Assembly (NCBI RefSeq): GCF_020873915.1
Contig: NZ_JAHWGP010000020.1
Span: 87,187 to 151,186, forward strand
From: Streptomyces sp. DH5
GTDB taxonomy: Bacteria > Actinomycetota > Actinomycetes > Streptomycetales > Streptomycetaceae
Length of the DNA: 64,000 bases
Direction: 5' to 3'
A program made the translations under genes and the position numbers. Shown here piece after piece: positions 44,878 to 53,102 of the stretch; positions within the stretch are counted from its first letter, which is position 1, and every line of letters begins with the position of its first letter. Below the pieces are notes generated by a model. The model worked only from the letters and a program-made list of their open reading frames with translations, searched no databases and was not told the origin of the DNA.

Positions 44878-45575
44878 ATGAGTCAGGTGGTCACCGAGAC
44901 CATGGTGCGCGTCGAGGACGTGCACAAGTCGTACGGCACCGGAGCCGCCGCCGTCCACGCGCTGCGCGGCGTCTCCTTCGAGGTCCCGCGGGGCGAACCC
45001 GTCGCCCTGAAGGGGCGCTCCGGGTCGGGCAGGACGACCCTGCTGAACATCGTCGGCGGCCTCGACACCCCCGACCGCGGCCGGGTCCACGTCGAGGGGA
45101 GGGACCTCGCCGGGCTCGACGAGAGCGGGCTGCTCGCCCTGCGCCGGGACCGCGTCGGCTTCGTCTTCCAGTCCTCCGGCTTCTTCCCGATCCTCACCGC
45201 CGCCGAGAACGTCGGCGTCCCGCTGCGGCTGCGGCTGCGCCGGGCCACCCGCGCGAGCGCGAGGAGCGCGTCGAACTGCTGCTGTCCCTCGTCGGCCTCG
45301 CCGACCACGCCGCACAGCGGCCCGGTGAACTCTCCGGCGGCCGGCAGCAGCGGGTCGCCGTCGCCCGGGCCCTCGCCAACAGCCCCTCCCTCCTCATCGC
45401 CGACGAGCCGACCGGCCAGCTCGACGCCGAGACCGGGCACGCCGTCACGGAACCGCTCCGCGCGGTCGTCCGCAGCGAGCACGTCACGGCTCTCGTCGCC
45501 ACGCACGACACCACGCTGCTCGACCTCGCCGACCGGGTACTGGAGCTCAGCGACGGCGAGATCACCGAACACTGA
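44878..45575 (+). pseudogene. ABC transporter ATP-binding protein, frameshifted
   Basis: The gene starts MSQVVTETMVRVEDVHKSYG and continues through VFQSSGFFPILTAAENVG, then must change frame near 45240-45260 to continue as REREERVELLLSLVGLADHA, the signature LSGGRQQRVAVARALA, Walker B LLIADEPTG and the H-loop ATHD. Walker A reads GRSGSGRTT, with Arg replacing the catalytic Lys. LolD/MacB-type ATPases of this shape act with an FtsX-like permease, but none lies here. Frameshift, altered Walker A and missing partner point to decay. One frameshift could be an error, so a re-read is needed. Confidence 0.8.
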
Positions 45576-45668
45576 TCCTCGCACCGGACCCTTACGGGGC
45601 CCGGCGGCGTCCGGTTCCCCGTCGGGCCCGGCGTTCGGACGGTCGTTCGGGGACGGGACAATGGCCGC

Positions 45669-48236
45669 ATGGGACGCGGCAGGCTTCGGATCCACCTCGG
45701 CGCGGCGCCGGGTGTCGGCAAGACCTACGCGATGCTCGCCGAGGCGCACCGGCGTGCGGAGCGCGGCACCGACTGCGTGATCGCCTTCGCCCAGCCGCAC
45801 GGCCGGCCCCGCACCGAGGCGCTGCTGGCGGGCCTGGAGCAGATCCCGTACCTGACGACGGAGCACGGCGGGACCGTCGTCGCCGAGATGGACCTCGACG
45901 CCGTCCTGGCCCGCCGCCCCCGGGTCGCCCTGGTCGACGAGCTCGCCCACACCAACGCCCCCGGCTCCCGCAACGCCAAGCGCTGGCAGGACGTGGAGGA
46001 ACTCCTGGCCGCCGGGATCGACGTGCTCTCCACCGTCAACATCCAGCACCTGGAGTCACTCGGCGACGTCGTGGAGTCGATCACCGGAGTGCGGGAGCCG
46101 GAGACCGTGCCGGACGAGGTGGTGCGGCGGGCGGACCAGGTCGAGCTGGTCGACATGACCCCCGAGGCGCTGCGCCGTCGCATGGCGCACGGCAACGTCC
46201 ACCAGCCGGACGAGGTCGACGCCGCCCTGTCGAACTTCTTCCGCCCCGGCAACCTCACCGCGCTCAGGGAACTGGCCCTGCTGTGGGTGGCCGACCGGGT
46301 CGACGCACACCTCCAGCGCTACCGCAGCGAGCACCAGGTCTCGGCGATCTGGGGTTCGCGCGAGCGGATCGTGGTCGGCCTGACCGGCGGGCCCGAGGGC
46401 CGCACCCTGATCCGGCGGGCCGCACGGCTGGCGGAGAAGGGCGCCGGTGGCGAACTGCTCGCCGTGTACATCTCGCGCAGCGACGGCCTGACCGCCGCCT
46501 CACCCAAGGAGCTCGCCGAGCAGCGCACCCTCGCCGAAGACCTCGGCGGCAGCTTCCACCACGTCGTCGGCGACGACATACCGGCTGCGCTGCTCGCCTT
46601 CGCGCGCGGCGCCAACGCCACCCAGCTCGTCCTCGGCTCCTCCCGCCGCAGGACCTGGCAGTACGTCTTCGGCCCCGGCGTCGGCGCGACCGTCGCCCGG
46701 GACTGCGGACCCGACCTGGACGTGCACATCGTCACCCACGAGGAGGTCGCCCGGGGCCGCGGACTCCCCGGCGCCCGGGGCGCGCGGCTCGGACGTTCCC
46801 GGCGGGCCTGGGGCTGGGCGGTCGGCGTGGGCGGCCCGGCGGTGCTCGCCGGGCTGCTCGACGTCGTGGACCTGGGGCTCGCCAACGACATGCTGCTGTT
46901 CCTGACGCTGACGGTGGCGGCCGCCCTGCTCGGGGGACTGTGGCCGGCGCTCGCCTCCGCGGCGGCCGGGTCCCTGCTGCTGAACTACTTCCACACCCCG
47001 CCCCTGCACACCTGGAGCATCGCCGACCCGAGGAACATCATCGCCATCCTGATCTTCGTCGGGGTCGGCGCGTCGGTGGCGTCCGTGGTCGATCTCGCGG
47101 CCCGGCGCACCCACCAGGCGGCCCGGCTGCGCGCCGAGTCGGAGATCCTCTCCTTCCTCGCCGGCAACGTGCTGCGCGGCGAGACCGGCCTGGAGGACCT
47201 GCTGGAGAGGGTCCGGGAGACCTTCGGCATGGAGTCGGCCGCCCTGCTCGAACGCGCGGGCGACGTCGAACCGTGGACCTGCGCCGGCCACGCGGGCCGT
47301 GGACGGCCCGTCGAACGGCCCGAGGACGCGGACGTGGAAGTGCCGGTCGGCGACCACATGGCGCTCGCCCTCACCGGCCGCGTCCCGCCCGCCGAGGACC
47401 GCCGGGTGCTCGGTGCGTTCGCCGCGCAGGCCGCCGTCGTCCTGGACCGCCGACGGCTGCGCGAGCGGGCCGACCGGGCTCTCGCCCTCGCCGAGGGCAA
47501 CCGCATCCGCACCGCCCTGCTGGCCGCCGTCAGCCATGACCTGCGCACCCCGCTCGCCGGGATCAAGGCGGCCGTCACCTCGCTGCGCTCCCCGGACGTC
47601 GAGTGGTCGCCCGAGGACCGCGCCGAACTGCTGGAGGGCATCGAGGACGGCGCCGACCGCCTGGACCACCTGGTGGGCAACCTGCTCGACATGTCCCGGC
47701 TGCGCACCGGCACGGTCACCCCGCTGATCCGTGAGATCGACCTCGACGAGGTGGTGCCGATGGCGCTCGGCGGGGTGCCCGAGGCGGGCGTCGCCCTGGA
47801 CATACCCGAGGCCCTGCCCATGGTCGCCGTCGACCCCGGGCTGCTGGAGCGGGCGATGGCCAACGTGATCGAGAACGCCGTCAAGTACAGCCCGGCGGGC
47901 CTGCCCGTCCTGGTCGCGGCCAGCGCCCTCGCCGAGCGGGTCGAGGTGCGGGTCGTCGACCGGGGTCCCGGTGTCCCCGACGAGGCCAAGGACCGTATCT
48001 TCGAACCCTTCCAGCGGCACGGCGACGCCCCGCGCGGAGCCGGTGTCGGCCTCGGCCTGGCCGTCGCACGGGGCTTCGCCGAGCTCATGGGCGGCACCCT
48101 GAGCGCCGAGGACACCCCCGGCGGCGGTCTCACCATGACGCTCACCGTGCGTGCCGCGGGAACGCACCGCGTGCCCGTCCCGGAGGGGACGGGCACTCCA
48201 CCCGCAGGAGCAGAACCGGAAAGGCAGCCCTCATGA
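45669..48236 (+). CDS. kdpD: Sensor histidine kinase KdpD
   Basis: An 855-residue KdpD. The N-terminal KdpD domain has a Walker A (GAAPGVGKT, residues 11-19) and DELAHTNAPGSRN. A universal-stress-protein-like domain follows (LVLGSSRRRTWQYVFGPGVG), then four membrane helices near residues 375-475, a GAF-like region, His623 in VSHDLRTPLAGIK and ATPase boxes (NVIENAVKYSP, GVGLGLAVARG). It senses low potassium or high c-di-AMP and phosphorylates KdpE. Stop overlaps the KdpE start (ATGA). No kdpFABC is in the window. Confidence 0.95.
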   Translation: MGRGRLRIHLGAAPGVGKTYAMLAEAHRRAERGTDCVIAFAQPHGRPRTEALLAGLEQIPYLTTEHGGTVVAEMDLDAVLARRPRVALVDELAHTNAPGSRNAKRWQDVEELLAAGIDVLSTVNIQHLESLGDVVESITGVREPETVPDEVVRRADQVELVDMTPEALRRRMAHGNVHQPDEVDAALSNFFRPGNLTALRELALLWVADRVDAHLQRYRSEHQVSAIWGSRERIVVGLTGGPEGRTLIRRAARLAEKGAGGELLAVYISRSDGLTAASPKELAEQRTLAEDLGGSFHHVVGDDIPAALLAFARGANATQLVLGSSRRRTWQYVFGPGVGATVARDCGPDLDVHIVTHEEVARGRGLPGARGARLGRSRRAWGWAVGVGGPAVLAGLLDVVDLGLANDMLLFLTLTVAAALLGGLWPALASAAAGSLLLNYFHTPPLHTWSIADPRNIIAILIFVGVGASVASVVDLAARRTHQAARLRAESEILSFLAGNVLRGETGLEDLLERVRETFGMESAALLERAGDVEPWTCAGHAGRGRPVERPEDADVEVPVGDHMALALTGRVPPAEDRRVLGAFAAQAAVVLDRRRLRERADRALALAEGNRIRTALLAAVSHDLRTPLAGIKAAVTSLRSPDVEWSPEDRAELLEGIEDGADRLDHLVGNLLDMSRLRTGTVTPLIREIDLDEVVPMALGGVPEAGVALDIPEALPMVAVDPGLLERAMANVIENAVKYSPAGLPVLVAASALAERVEVRVVDRGPGVPDEAKDRIFEPFQRHGDAPRGAGVGLGLAVARGFAELMGGTLSAEDTPGGGLTMTLTVRAAGTHRVPVPEGTGTPPAGAEPERQPS

Positions 48237-48910
48237 CCCGTGTGCTGGTGGTCGACGACGACCCGGCCATCGTGCGCGCCCTGGTGATCAACCTCAAGGC
48301 CCGCTCCTACGAGGTCGACTCCGTCCACGACGGCGCCGCCGCCCTGCGCGTGGCCGCCGCGCACCACCCGGACGTGGTCGTCCTCGACCTGGGGCTGCCC
48401 GACATGGACGGCGTCGAGGTGATCCGGCAGCTGCGCGGCTGGACCCGGGTGCCGGTCCTGGTGCTGTCCGCGCGGCACGCCTCCGACGAGAAGGTCCAGG
48501 CCCTGGACGCGGGCGCCGACGACTACGTCACCAAGCCCTTCGGCATGGACGAACTCCTCGCCCGGCTGCGGGCCGCCGTGCGCCGCGCCGAGCCCGCCGA
48601 CGGAGGGGACGCGGTGGTGGAGACCGCCGGGTTCACCGTCGACCTGGCCGCCAAGAAGGTCAACCGTGACGGCAGGGACGTACGGCTGACGCCCACCGAA
48701 TGGCATCTGCTGGAGGTGCTGGTGCGGGCCGGCGGGCGGCTGGTGGCGCAGAAGCAGCTGCTGCGGGAGGTGTGGGGGCCGTCGTACGGGACGGAGACCA
48801 ACTACCTCCGCGTGTACATGGCGCAGCTGCGGCGGAAACTGGAGGCGGATCCGTCACACCCCCGGCACCTCATCACCGAGCCCGGCATGGGCTACCGCTT
48901 CGAGAAGTGA
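48233..48910 (+). CDS. kdpE: Response regulator KdpE
   Basis: A 225-residue OmpR-family regulator coupled to kdpD by ATGA. The receiver carries VVDDDPAIVRAL, Asp52 in VVVLDLGLPD and the KPFGMDEL motif; the winged helix runs from about residue 130 (LTPTEWHLLEVLVRAGGRLV to HLITEPGMGYRFEK). Phosphorylated KdpE normally activates kdpFABC. Because that operon is elsewhere, this pair acts in trans or has other targets. A 22-bp direct repeat follows the stop at once. Confidence 0.94.
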   Translation: MTRVLVVDDDPAIVRALVINLKARSYEVDSVHDGAAALRVAAAHHPDVVVLDLGLPDMDGVEVIRQLRGWTRVPVLVLSARHASDEKVQALDAGADDYVTKPFGMDELLARLRAAVRRAEPADGGDAVVETAGFTVDLAAKKVNRDGRDVRLTPTEWHLLEVLVRAGGRLVAQKQLLREVWGPSYGTETNYLRVYMAQLRRKLEADPSHPRHLITEPGMGYRFEK

Positions 48911-48954
48911 GGGCCGCCGCCGGTCCCCGCACGGGCCGCCGCCGGTCCCCGCAC
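48911..48954. repeat. 22-bp perfect direct repeat after kdpE
   Basis: Identical units at 48911-48932 and 48933-48954, each GGGCCGCCGCCGGTCCCCGC plus AC, then a third partial GGGCCGGGGC. The position directly behind the stop suggests a slippage product. Confidence 0.85.
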
Positions 48955-49009
48955 GGGCCGGGGCAGCAGGGGGTACGTAACCGTCAGTGCACCCCGGTAC
49001 GCTTCAGAT

Positions 49010-49408
49010 ATGAGTGCTGTTCCTCGTTCCGAGAAGCCGGCAGGCCGGTTCCGGCGCATGCTCGACCGGCTCTCCTCGTCCCAGGAAGACCTGGAGTCCG
49101 AGGAACTGCGCGAGGACGCCGAGACCGCCGGCTGCACGCGGATAGGTGACTGCCAGGACCGGCAGATCGTGACGGTTACTGGTACCTTGCGCACGGTCAC
49201 GCTGCGGCCCCGCGCGGGAGTACCGGCGCTGGAGGCCGAGTTGTTCGACGGCTCCGCCGCGCTGGACGTGGTGTGGCTCGGACGGCGCTCCATCGTCGGG
49301 ATCGAGCCGGGCCGCAGGCTGATCGCATCGGGCCGGATCTCGATGAGCCGGGGCCGCCGGGTGCTGTTCAATCCGAAATACGAACTGAGACCCCTCGGAC
49401 GGGAGTAG
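49010..49408 (+). CDS. OB-fold nucleic acid-binding domain protein
   Basis: A 132-residue small protein. After a helical N-terminus (RFRRMLDRLSSSQEDLESEE), an OB-fold pattern follows: IVTVTGTLRTVTLRPRAGVP, LEAELFDGSAALDVVWLGRR and LIASGRISMSRGRRVLFNPK. Conserved across actinobacteria next to the DUF3159 and TrkA genes. It presumably binds single-stranded DNA or RNA, but its partner is unknown. The DUF3159 gene starts 3 bp after the stop. Confidence 0.9.
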   Translation: MSAVPRSEKPAGRFRRMLDRLSSSQEDLESEELREDAETAGCTRIGDCQDRQIVTVTGTLRTVTLRPRAGVPALEAELFDGSAALDVVWLGRRSIVGIEPGRRLIASGRISMSRGRRVLFNPKYELRPLGRE

Positions 49409-49411
49409 CCG

Positions 49412-50176
49412 GTGACGTCGCTCGACAAGCCGACAACCGAAGACACATCCGCGGACGACGCCCGGGCGGTGACGGAGGCCGCCCTGTTCGAGGCGTTCGG
49501 CGGGGTGCGGGGCATGGTCGAGACGGTGCTCCCCGGGCTCCTCTTCGTCAGCATCTACACGGTCAACAAGGACCTGCACATGTCGGCGATCGCGGCGCTC
49601 GCCGTGGCGCTGGTGATGGTCGTGGTCCGGCTGGCCCGGAAGGACACCGTCAAGCACGCCTTCAGCGGCGTCTTCGGCGTGGCCTTCGGTGTGGTCTTCG
49701 CGATGATGACCGGCAACGCCAAGGACTTCTACCTGCCCGGCATGCTCTACACGCTGGGTCTGGCCCTGGCGTACATCGTGACCGCGATGGCGGGCGTCCC
49801 GCTGATCGGTCTGATGCTGGGCCCGGTCTTCCGGGAGAACCTGTCCTGGCGGACCCGCAATCCGGGACGGAAGAAGGCCTACACCAAGGCCAGCTGGGCC
49901 TGGGGGCTGATCCTGCTCGGCAAGTGCGCGATCCTCTTCCCGCTGTACTGGTGGGCGGACACGACCCAGCTGGGCTGGGTGCTGGTCGCGCTGAAGATCC
50001 CGCCCTTCCTGCTCGCGGTCTACCTGACCTGGGTCTTCCTCGCCAAGGCGCCGCCGCCGATCGACGTGTTCGCCGAGATGGAGGCGGAGGAACGCGCGGA
50101 GGAGGAGCGCGAGGCCGCCGCCGCGCAGGGCGACGGCACGGCGAGCACGGCCGGCCGTCACCGCCGCGAGTCCTAG
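49412..50176 (+). CDS. DUF3159 family membrane protein
   Basis: A 254-residue protein with five or six membrane helices between about residues 35 and 205. The family patterns ALFEAFGGVRGMVETVLPG and FRENLSWRTRNPGRKKAYTK are present. An acidic cytosolic tail (EMEAEERAEEEREAAAAQ) ends the protein. Conserved beside TrkA genes in actinobacteria, which suggests a link to ion transport, although no function is proven. GTG start at 49412. A perfect 15-bp hairpin follows. Confidence 0.9.
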   Translation: MTSLDKPTTEDTSADDARAVTEAALFEAFGGVRGMVETVLPGLLFVSIYTVNKDLHMSAIAALAVALVMVVVRLARKDTVKHAFSGVFGVAFGVVFAMMTGNAKDFYLPGMLYTLGLALAYIVTAMAGVPLIGLMLGPVFRENLSWRTRNPGRKKAYTKASWAWGLILLGKCAILFPLYWWADTTQLGWVLVALKIPPFLLAVYLTWVFLAKAPPPIDVFAEMEAEERAEEEREAAAAQGDGTASTAGRHRRES

Positions 50177-50212
50177 CCCGCACGGGACGCGAGTCCCCGG
50201 CCCGCACGACGA

Positions 50213-50246
50213 CAGGGGGCGCCCGGAGTGATCCGGGCGCCCCCTG
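50213..50246. terminator. Bidirectional hairpin between the DUF3159 and TrkA genes
   Basis: A perfect 15-bp stem, CAGGGGGCGCCCGGA at 50213-50227 and TCCGGGCGCCCCCTG at 50232-50246, with a GTGA loop and T-rich sequence after it. It separates convergent operons. Confidence 0.85.
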
Positions 50247-50276
50247 CCTTCGTTCTCCTTCGGCCCTCGCTGGGCC

Positions 50277-50945
50277 CTACGACTCCTTGCGGACCGACAG
50301 CAGGTCCTCCAACTGCTCCTCGCGGGCCTGGGCGGCGACGAAGAGGAGCTCGTCGCCGGCCTCCAGGGAGTCCTCCCGCGTCGGCGTCAGCACACGGGTG
50401 CCGCGGATGATGGTGACCAGTGAGGTGTCCTGCGGCCACTGGACGTCCCCGACCTGGGTGCCGGCCAGCGCCGACTCCTCCGGCAGGGTCAGCTCGACGA
50501 GGTTGGCGTCGCCGTGGCTGAAGCGCAGCAGCCGGACCAGGTCGCCGACGCTGACCGCCTCCTCCACCAGGGCCGACATCAGCCGCGGGGTGGAGACGGC
50601 GACGTCCACGCCCCAGGACTCGTTGAACAGCCACTCGTTCTTCGGGTTGTTCACCCGGGCGACGACCCGCGGCACGCCGTACTCCGTCTTGGCCAGCAGG
50701 GAGACGACCAGGTTGACCTTGTCGTCGCCCGTCGCGGCGATGACGACGTTGCAGCGCTGGAGCGCCGCCTCGTCCAGTGACGTGATCTCGCACGCGTCGG
50801 CGAGCAGCCACTCCGCCATCGGCACCCGCTCGACCGAGATGGCGGTCGGCGCCTTGTCGATCAGCAGGACCTCGTGGCCGTTCTCCAGCAGCTCGCCCGC
50901 GATCGAGCGGCCGACCGCGCCGGCTCCGGCAATGGCGACCCTCAT
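50277..50945 (-). CDS. TrkA-family potassium uptake regulatory subunit (second of a pair)
   Basis: A 222-residue RCK protein. The Rossmann N-domain starts MRVAIAGAGAVGRSIAGELL and binds a nicotinamide or adenine nucleotide; the C-terminal TrkA_C domain includes LPEESALAGTQVGDVQWPQD. RCK subunits gate TrkH/KtrB channels at the inner membrane face, and their C-domains are known c-di-AMP targets in other bacteria. It is coupled to the upstream trkA by an ATGA overlap. No channel subunit lies in the pair. Confidence 0.92.
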   Translation of the reverse strand: MRVAIAGAGAVGRSIAGELLENGHEVLLIDKAPTAISVERVPMAEWLLADACEITSLDEAALQRCNVVIAATGDDKVNLVVSLLAKTEYGVPRVVARVNNPKNEWLFNESWGVDVAVSTPRLMSALVEEAVSVGDLVRLLRFSHGDANLVELTLPEESALAGTQVGDVQWPQDTSLVTIIRGTRVLTPTREDSLEAGDELLFVAAQAREEQLEDLLSVRKES

Positions 50946-51616
50946 CAGTGACCGCCCTCCTCGTCGGGTCCCTTGGCGAACGCCGCCTCGACCCGGTCGA
51001 TCTCGTCGGTGCGCATCATCACGTGCACCAGGTCCCCCTCCTGAAGCACCGTCTGCGAGCTGGGCAGTATGGCCTCGCCGAGCCGGGTGAGGAACGCCAC
51101 CCGCACACCGGTCTGGTCCTGCAGTCTGCTGATCCGGTGGCCCACCCAGGCCGTGGAGGTGTGCACCTCGGCGAGCTGGACCCCGCCGGTGGGGTCGCGC
51201 CACAGCGGCTCGGCGCCCGAGGGCAGCAGCCGGCGCAGCATCTGGTCGGCCGTCCAGCGCACGGTCGCCACCGTGGGGATGCCGAGACGCTGGTAGACCT
51301 CCGCACGGCGGGGGTCGTAGATGCGGGCGGCCACGTGCTCGATGCCGAACATCTCGCGGGCCACCCGCGCGGCGATGATGTTGGAGTTGTCGCCGCTGGA
51401 GACGGCGGCGAAGGCTCCCGCGTCCTCGATGCCCGCCTCGCGCAGGGTGTCCTGGTCGAAGCCGACACCGGTGACCCGGCGCCCGCCGAACGAGGAGCCC
51501 AGCCGGCGGAAGGCGGTGGGGTCCCGGTCGATCACGGCGACCGTGTGGCCCTGTTCCTCCAGGTTCTGGGCGAGAGCGGAACCCACCCTCCCGCAGCCCA
51601 TGATGACAATATGCAT
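50945..51616 (-). CDS. TrkA-family potassium uptake regulatory subunit (first of a pair)
   Basis: A 223-residue RCK protein starting MHIVIMGCGRVGSALAQNLE, with the nucleotide-binding GxGxxG and an acidic residue after strand 2 (AVIDRD). The C-terminal domain contains TRLGEAILPSSQTVLQEGDL. With the second TrkA it probably forms a hetero-octameric ring. The pair is on the opposite strand from a KimA-like permease, which does not normally use RCK subunits, so the cognate channel is elsewhere or the ring regulates another carrier. Start ATG at 51616. Confidence 0.92.
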   Translation of the reverse strand: MHIVIMGCGRVGSALAQNLEEQGHTVAVIDRDPTAFRRLGSSFGGRRVTGVGFDQDTLREAGIEDAGAFAAVSSGDNSNIIAARVAREMFGIEHVAARIYDPRRAEVYQRLGIPTVATVRWTADQMLRRLLPSGAEPLWRDPTGGVQLAEVHTSTAWVGHRISRLQDQTGVRVAFLTRLGEAILPSSQTVLQEGDLVHVMMRTDEIDRVEAAFAKGPDEEGGH

Positions 51617-51856
51617 CGCGTCACACCGCGCTTCCTGAAGGCCCTTCGACCTTCACGACCTTCGTGCTCATGTCTCTCTTTCGGCTCGCCGGGCAGGACA
51701 TCGCGGCGCCGGAGAACGGGCCGCCAGGCAACATCATGCCGGGGGACCGCGGTCCTGACGCCCTCCGGGGTCCGGCCGCCGCGTCCGCGTGCCCGGTCCG
51801 GCGTATCCGCACCACCGGCGAACCCCCGAGGGTTCGGGACAAGGAGAGAACCAGCC

Positions 51857-52816
51857 ATGACCACCGAGATCGACGTCCTCGTCCTGGGCGGCGCCGGAGT
51901 GGACACCGTCGTGCACGTGCCCGAACTGCCCGTGCCGCTCGCCGACAGCCACATGATCCGGCCGGGAATCGTCACCCGCGCGGGACAGAGCGGCGACTTC
52001 GTCGCCCTCGGCACCCACACCCTCGGCCTGCGCACCCACCATCTCGATCTGATCGGCGACGACCCCGAGGGCGACCTCGTCCGGGCCCTGCACCGGGACC
52101 ACGGGATCGCGCTCACCGCGCTGCCGCAGCCGCGCGGCACCAAGCGCGCCGTCAACCTGGTCGGCCCCGACGGCAGGCGGCTCTCCCTGTACGACGCGAC
52201 CCGCTGGGCGGAGAGCGACCGGCTGCTCGAGCGGACGGTGCGCGACCTCGCCGCGGTCAGCCGCCACGCCCACGTGGTCATCACCCAGCCCTGCGCGGAC
52301 GCGCTGCCCCCGCTGCGCGAGGCGGGCGTGACCCTCTCCACCGACCTCCACGACTGGGACGGCACCGACCCGTACCACGAGGCCTTCGCCCACGCAGCCG
52401 ACCACGTCTTCCTCTCCGCCGCCGCCCTGACCGACCCCGAGGCCACCGTGCGCCGTATCGCCGCACGGGGCAGGGCCCGGACCGTCGTCGCCACCGCGGG
52501 GGCCGGCGGGGCGTTCCTGCTCGCCGACGGAACGCTGACCCACGTCCCAGCGGCGAAACCCCCGGCACCCGTCGTGGACTCCAACGGCGCCGGCGACGCC
52601 TTCGCGGCCGCGTTCCTGTACGGCCTGCTCCACGGCGAGCCGCCCCTGCGCTGCGCCCGCCTCGGGGCGGTGGCCGGCGCGTACGCCTGCACGGTGCCCG
52701 CGACACGGGTGGCCGCCATCGGTCCCGAGGCCCTGCTCGCCGGAGCCGCCGAGCCCGCGCCCGACGAGGCCGGTGAGGCGGTCAGCGTCGAGCCCGCGCT
52801 CGAAGGAGGCCGGTGA
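51857..52816 (+). CDS. PfkB family carbohydrate kinase
   Basis: A 319-residue ribokinase-like enzyme. LGGAGVDTVVHVPELP begins the fold and DSNGAGDAFAAAFLYGLLHG is the C-terminal PfkB signature with catalytic Asp247. DLHDWDGTDPYHEAF and TAGAGGAFL lie around the ATP site. It phosphorylates a sugar or nucleoside hydroxyl, substrate unknown. An AAGGAG ribosome site precedes the ATG at 51857. A short minus-strand membrane peptide gene ends just beyond its stop. Confidence 0.92.
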   Translation: MTTEIDVLVLGGAGVDTVVHVPELPVPLADSHMIRPGIVTRAGQSGDFVALGTHTLGLRTHHLDLIGDDPEGDLVRALHRDHGIALTALPQPRGTKRAVNLVGPDGRRLSLYDATRWAESDRLLERTVRDLAAVSRHAHVVITQPCADALPPLREAGVTLSTDLHDWDGTDPYHEAFAHAADHVFLSAAALTDPEATVRRIAARGRARTVVATAGAGGAFLLADGTLTHVPAAKPPAPVVDSNGAGDAFAAAFLYGLLHGEPPLRCARLGAVAGAYACTVPATRVAAIGPEALLAGAAEPAPDEAGEAVSVEPALEGGR

Positions 52817-52821
52817 GGCGG

Positions 52822-52917
52822 TCAGCGGCGCGTGAAGCTGCGAACGCTCGCCAGGGCGAGGGCACCGAGGACGACGATCGCGGCCGCGGCGCCGATCAGT
52901 TCTGCGGTCGTGTGCAT
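52822..52917 (-). CDS. 31-residue single-helix membrane peptide
   Basis: A short ORF with a perfect GGAGG four bases before its ATG at 52917. The product MHTTAELIGAAAAIVVLGAL continues ALASVRSFTRR: a short polar start, one membrane helix and a basic end, giving an N-out, C-in topology. Size and shape recall KdpF or other small subunits or regulators of membrane transporters. It is divergent from the KimA-like permease and sits in a potassium-related block. The strong ribosome site and clean helix argue that it is real. Confidence 0.65.
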   Translation of the reverse strand: MHTTAELIGAAAAIVVLGALALASVRSFTRR

Positions 52918-53003
52918 GGGACCTCCACGTGGAGCGGCGCCTGCGGCCGGTTTCGTCATATAGGCATGGAACGTCCGCGACCTGCGGAATCCGCCCCCCG
53001 AGC

Positions 53004-53021
53004 CCGGGTGAATTCACCCGG
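53004..53021. promoter_or_regulatory. Perfect 18-bp palindrome upstream of the KimA-like gene
   Basis: CCGGGTGAATTCACCCGG reads the same on both strands. It lies in the 185-bp divergent region between the small peptide gene and the permease, 82 bp before the permease start. The form suits a dimeric repressor operator. No known Streptomyces regulator was matched with confidence. Confidence 0.6.
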
Positions 53022-53102
53022 AGAGCAGAGGCCGTATGGACCCCGTATGGATCTGGGTGGCGGGTGGGCCGCCTGTTGTCCGACGGCTTACGATCCACTC
53101 TT

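Noticed and set aside
44390-44880. Several small frames through the 164/165-bp repeats
   Set aside because: They repeat because the DNA repeats; ribosome sites are poor and residues are Gly/Arg/Cys-rich without structure.
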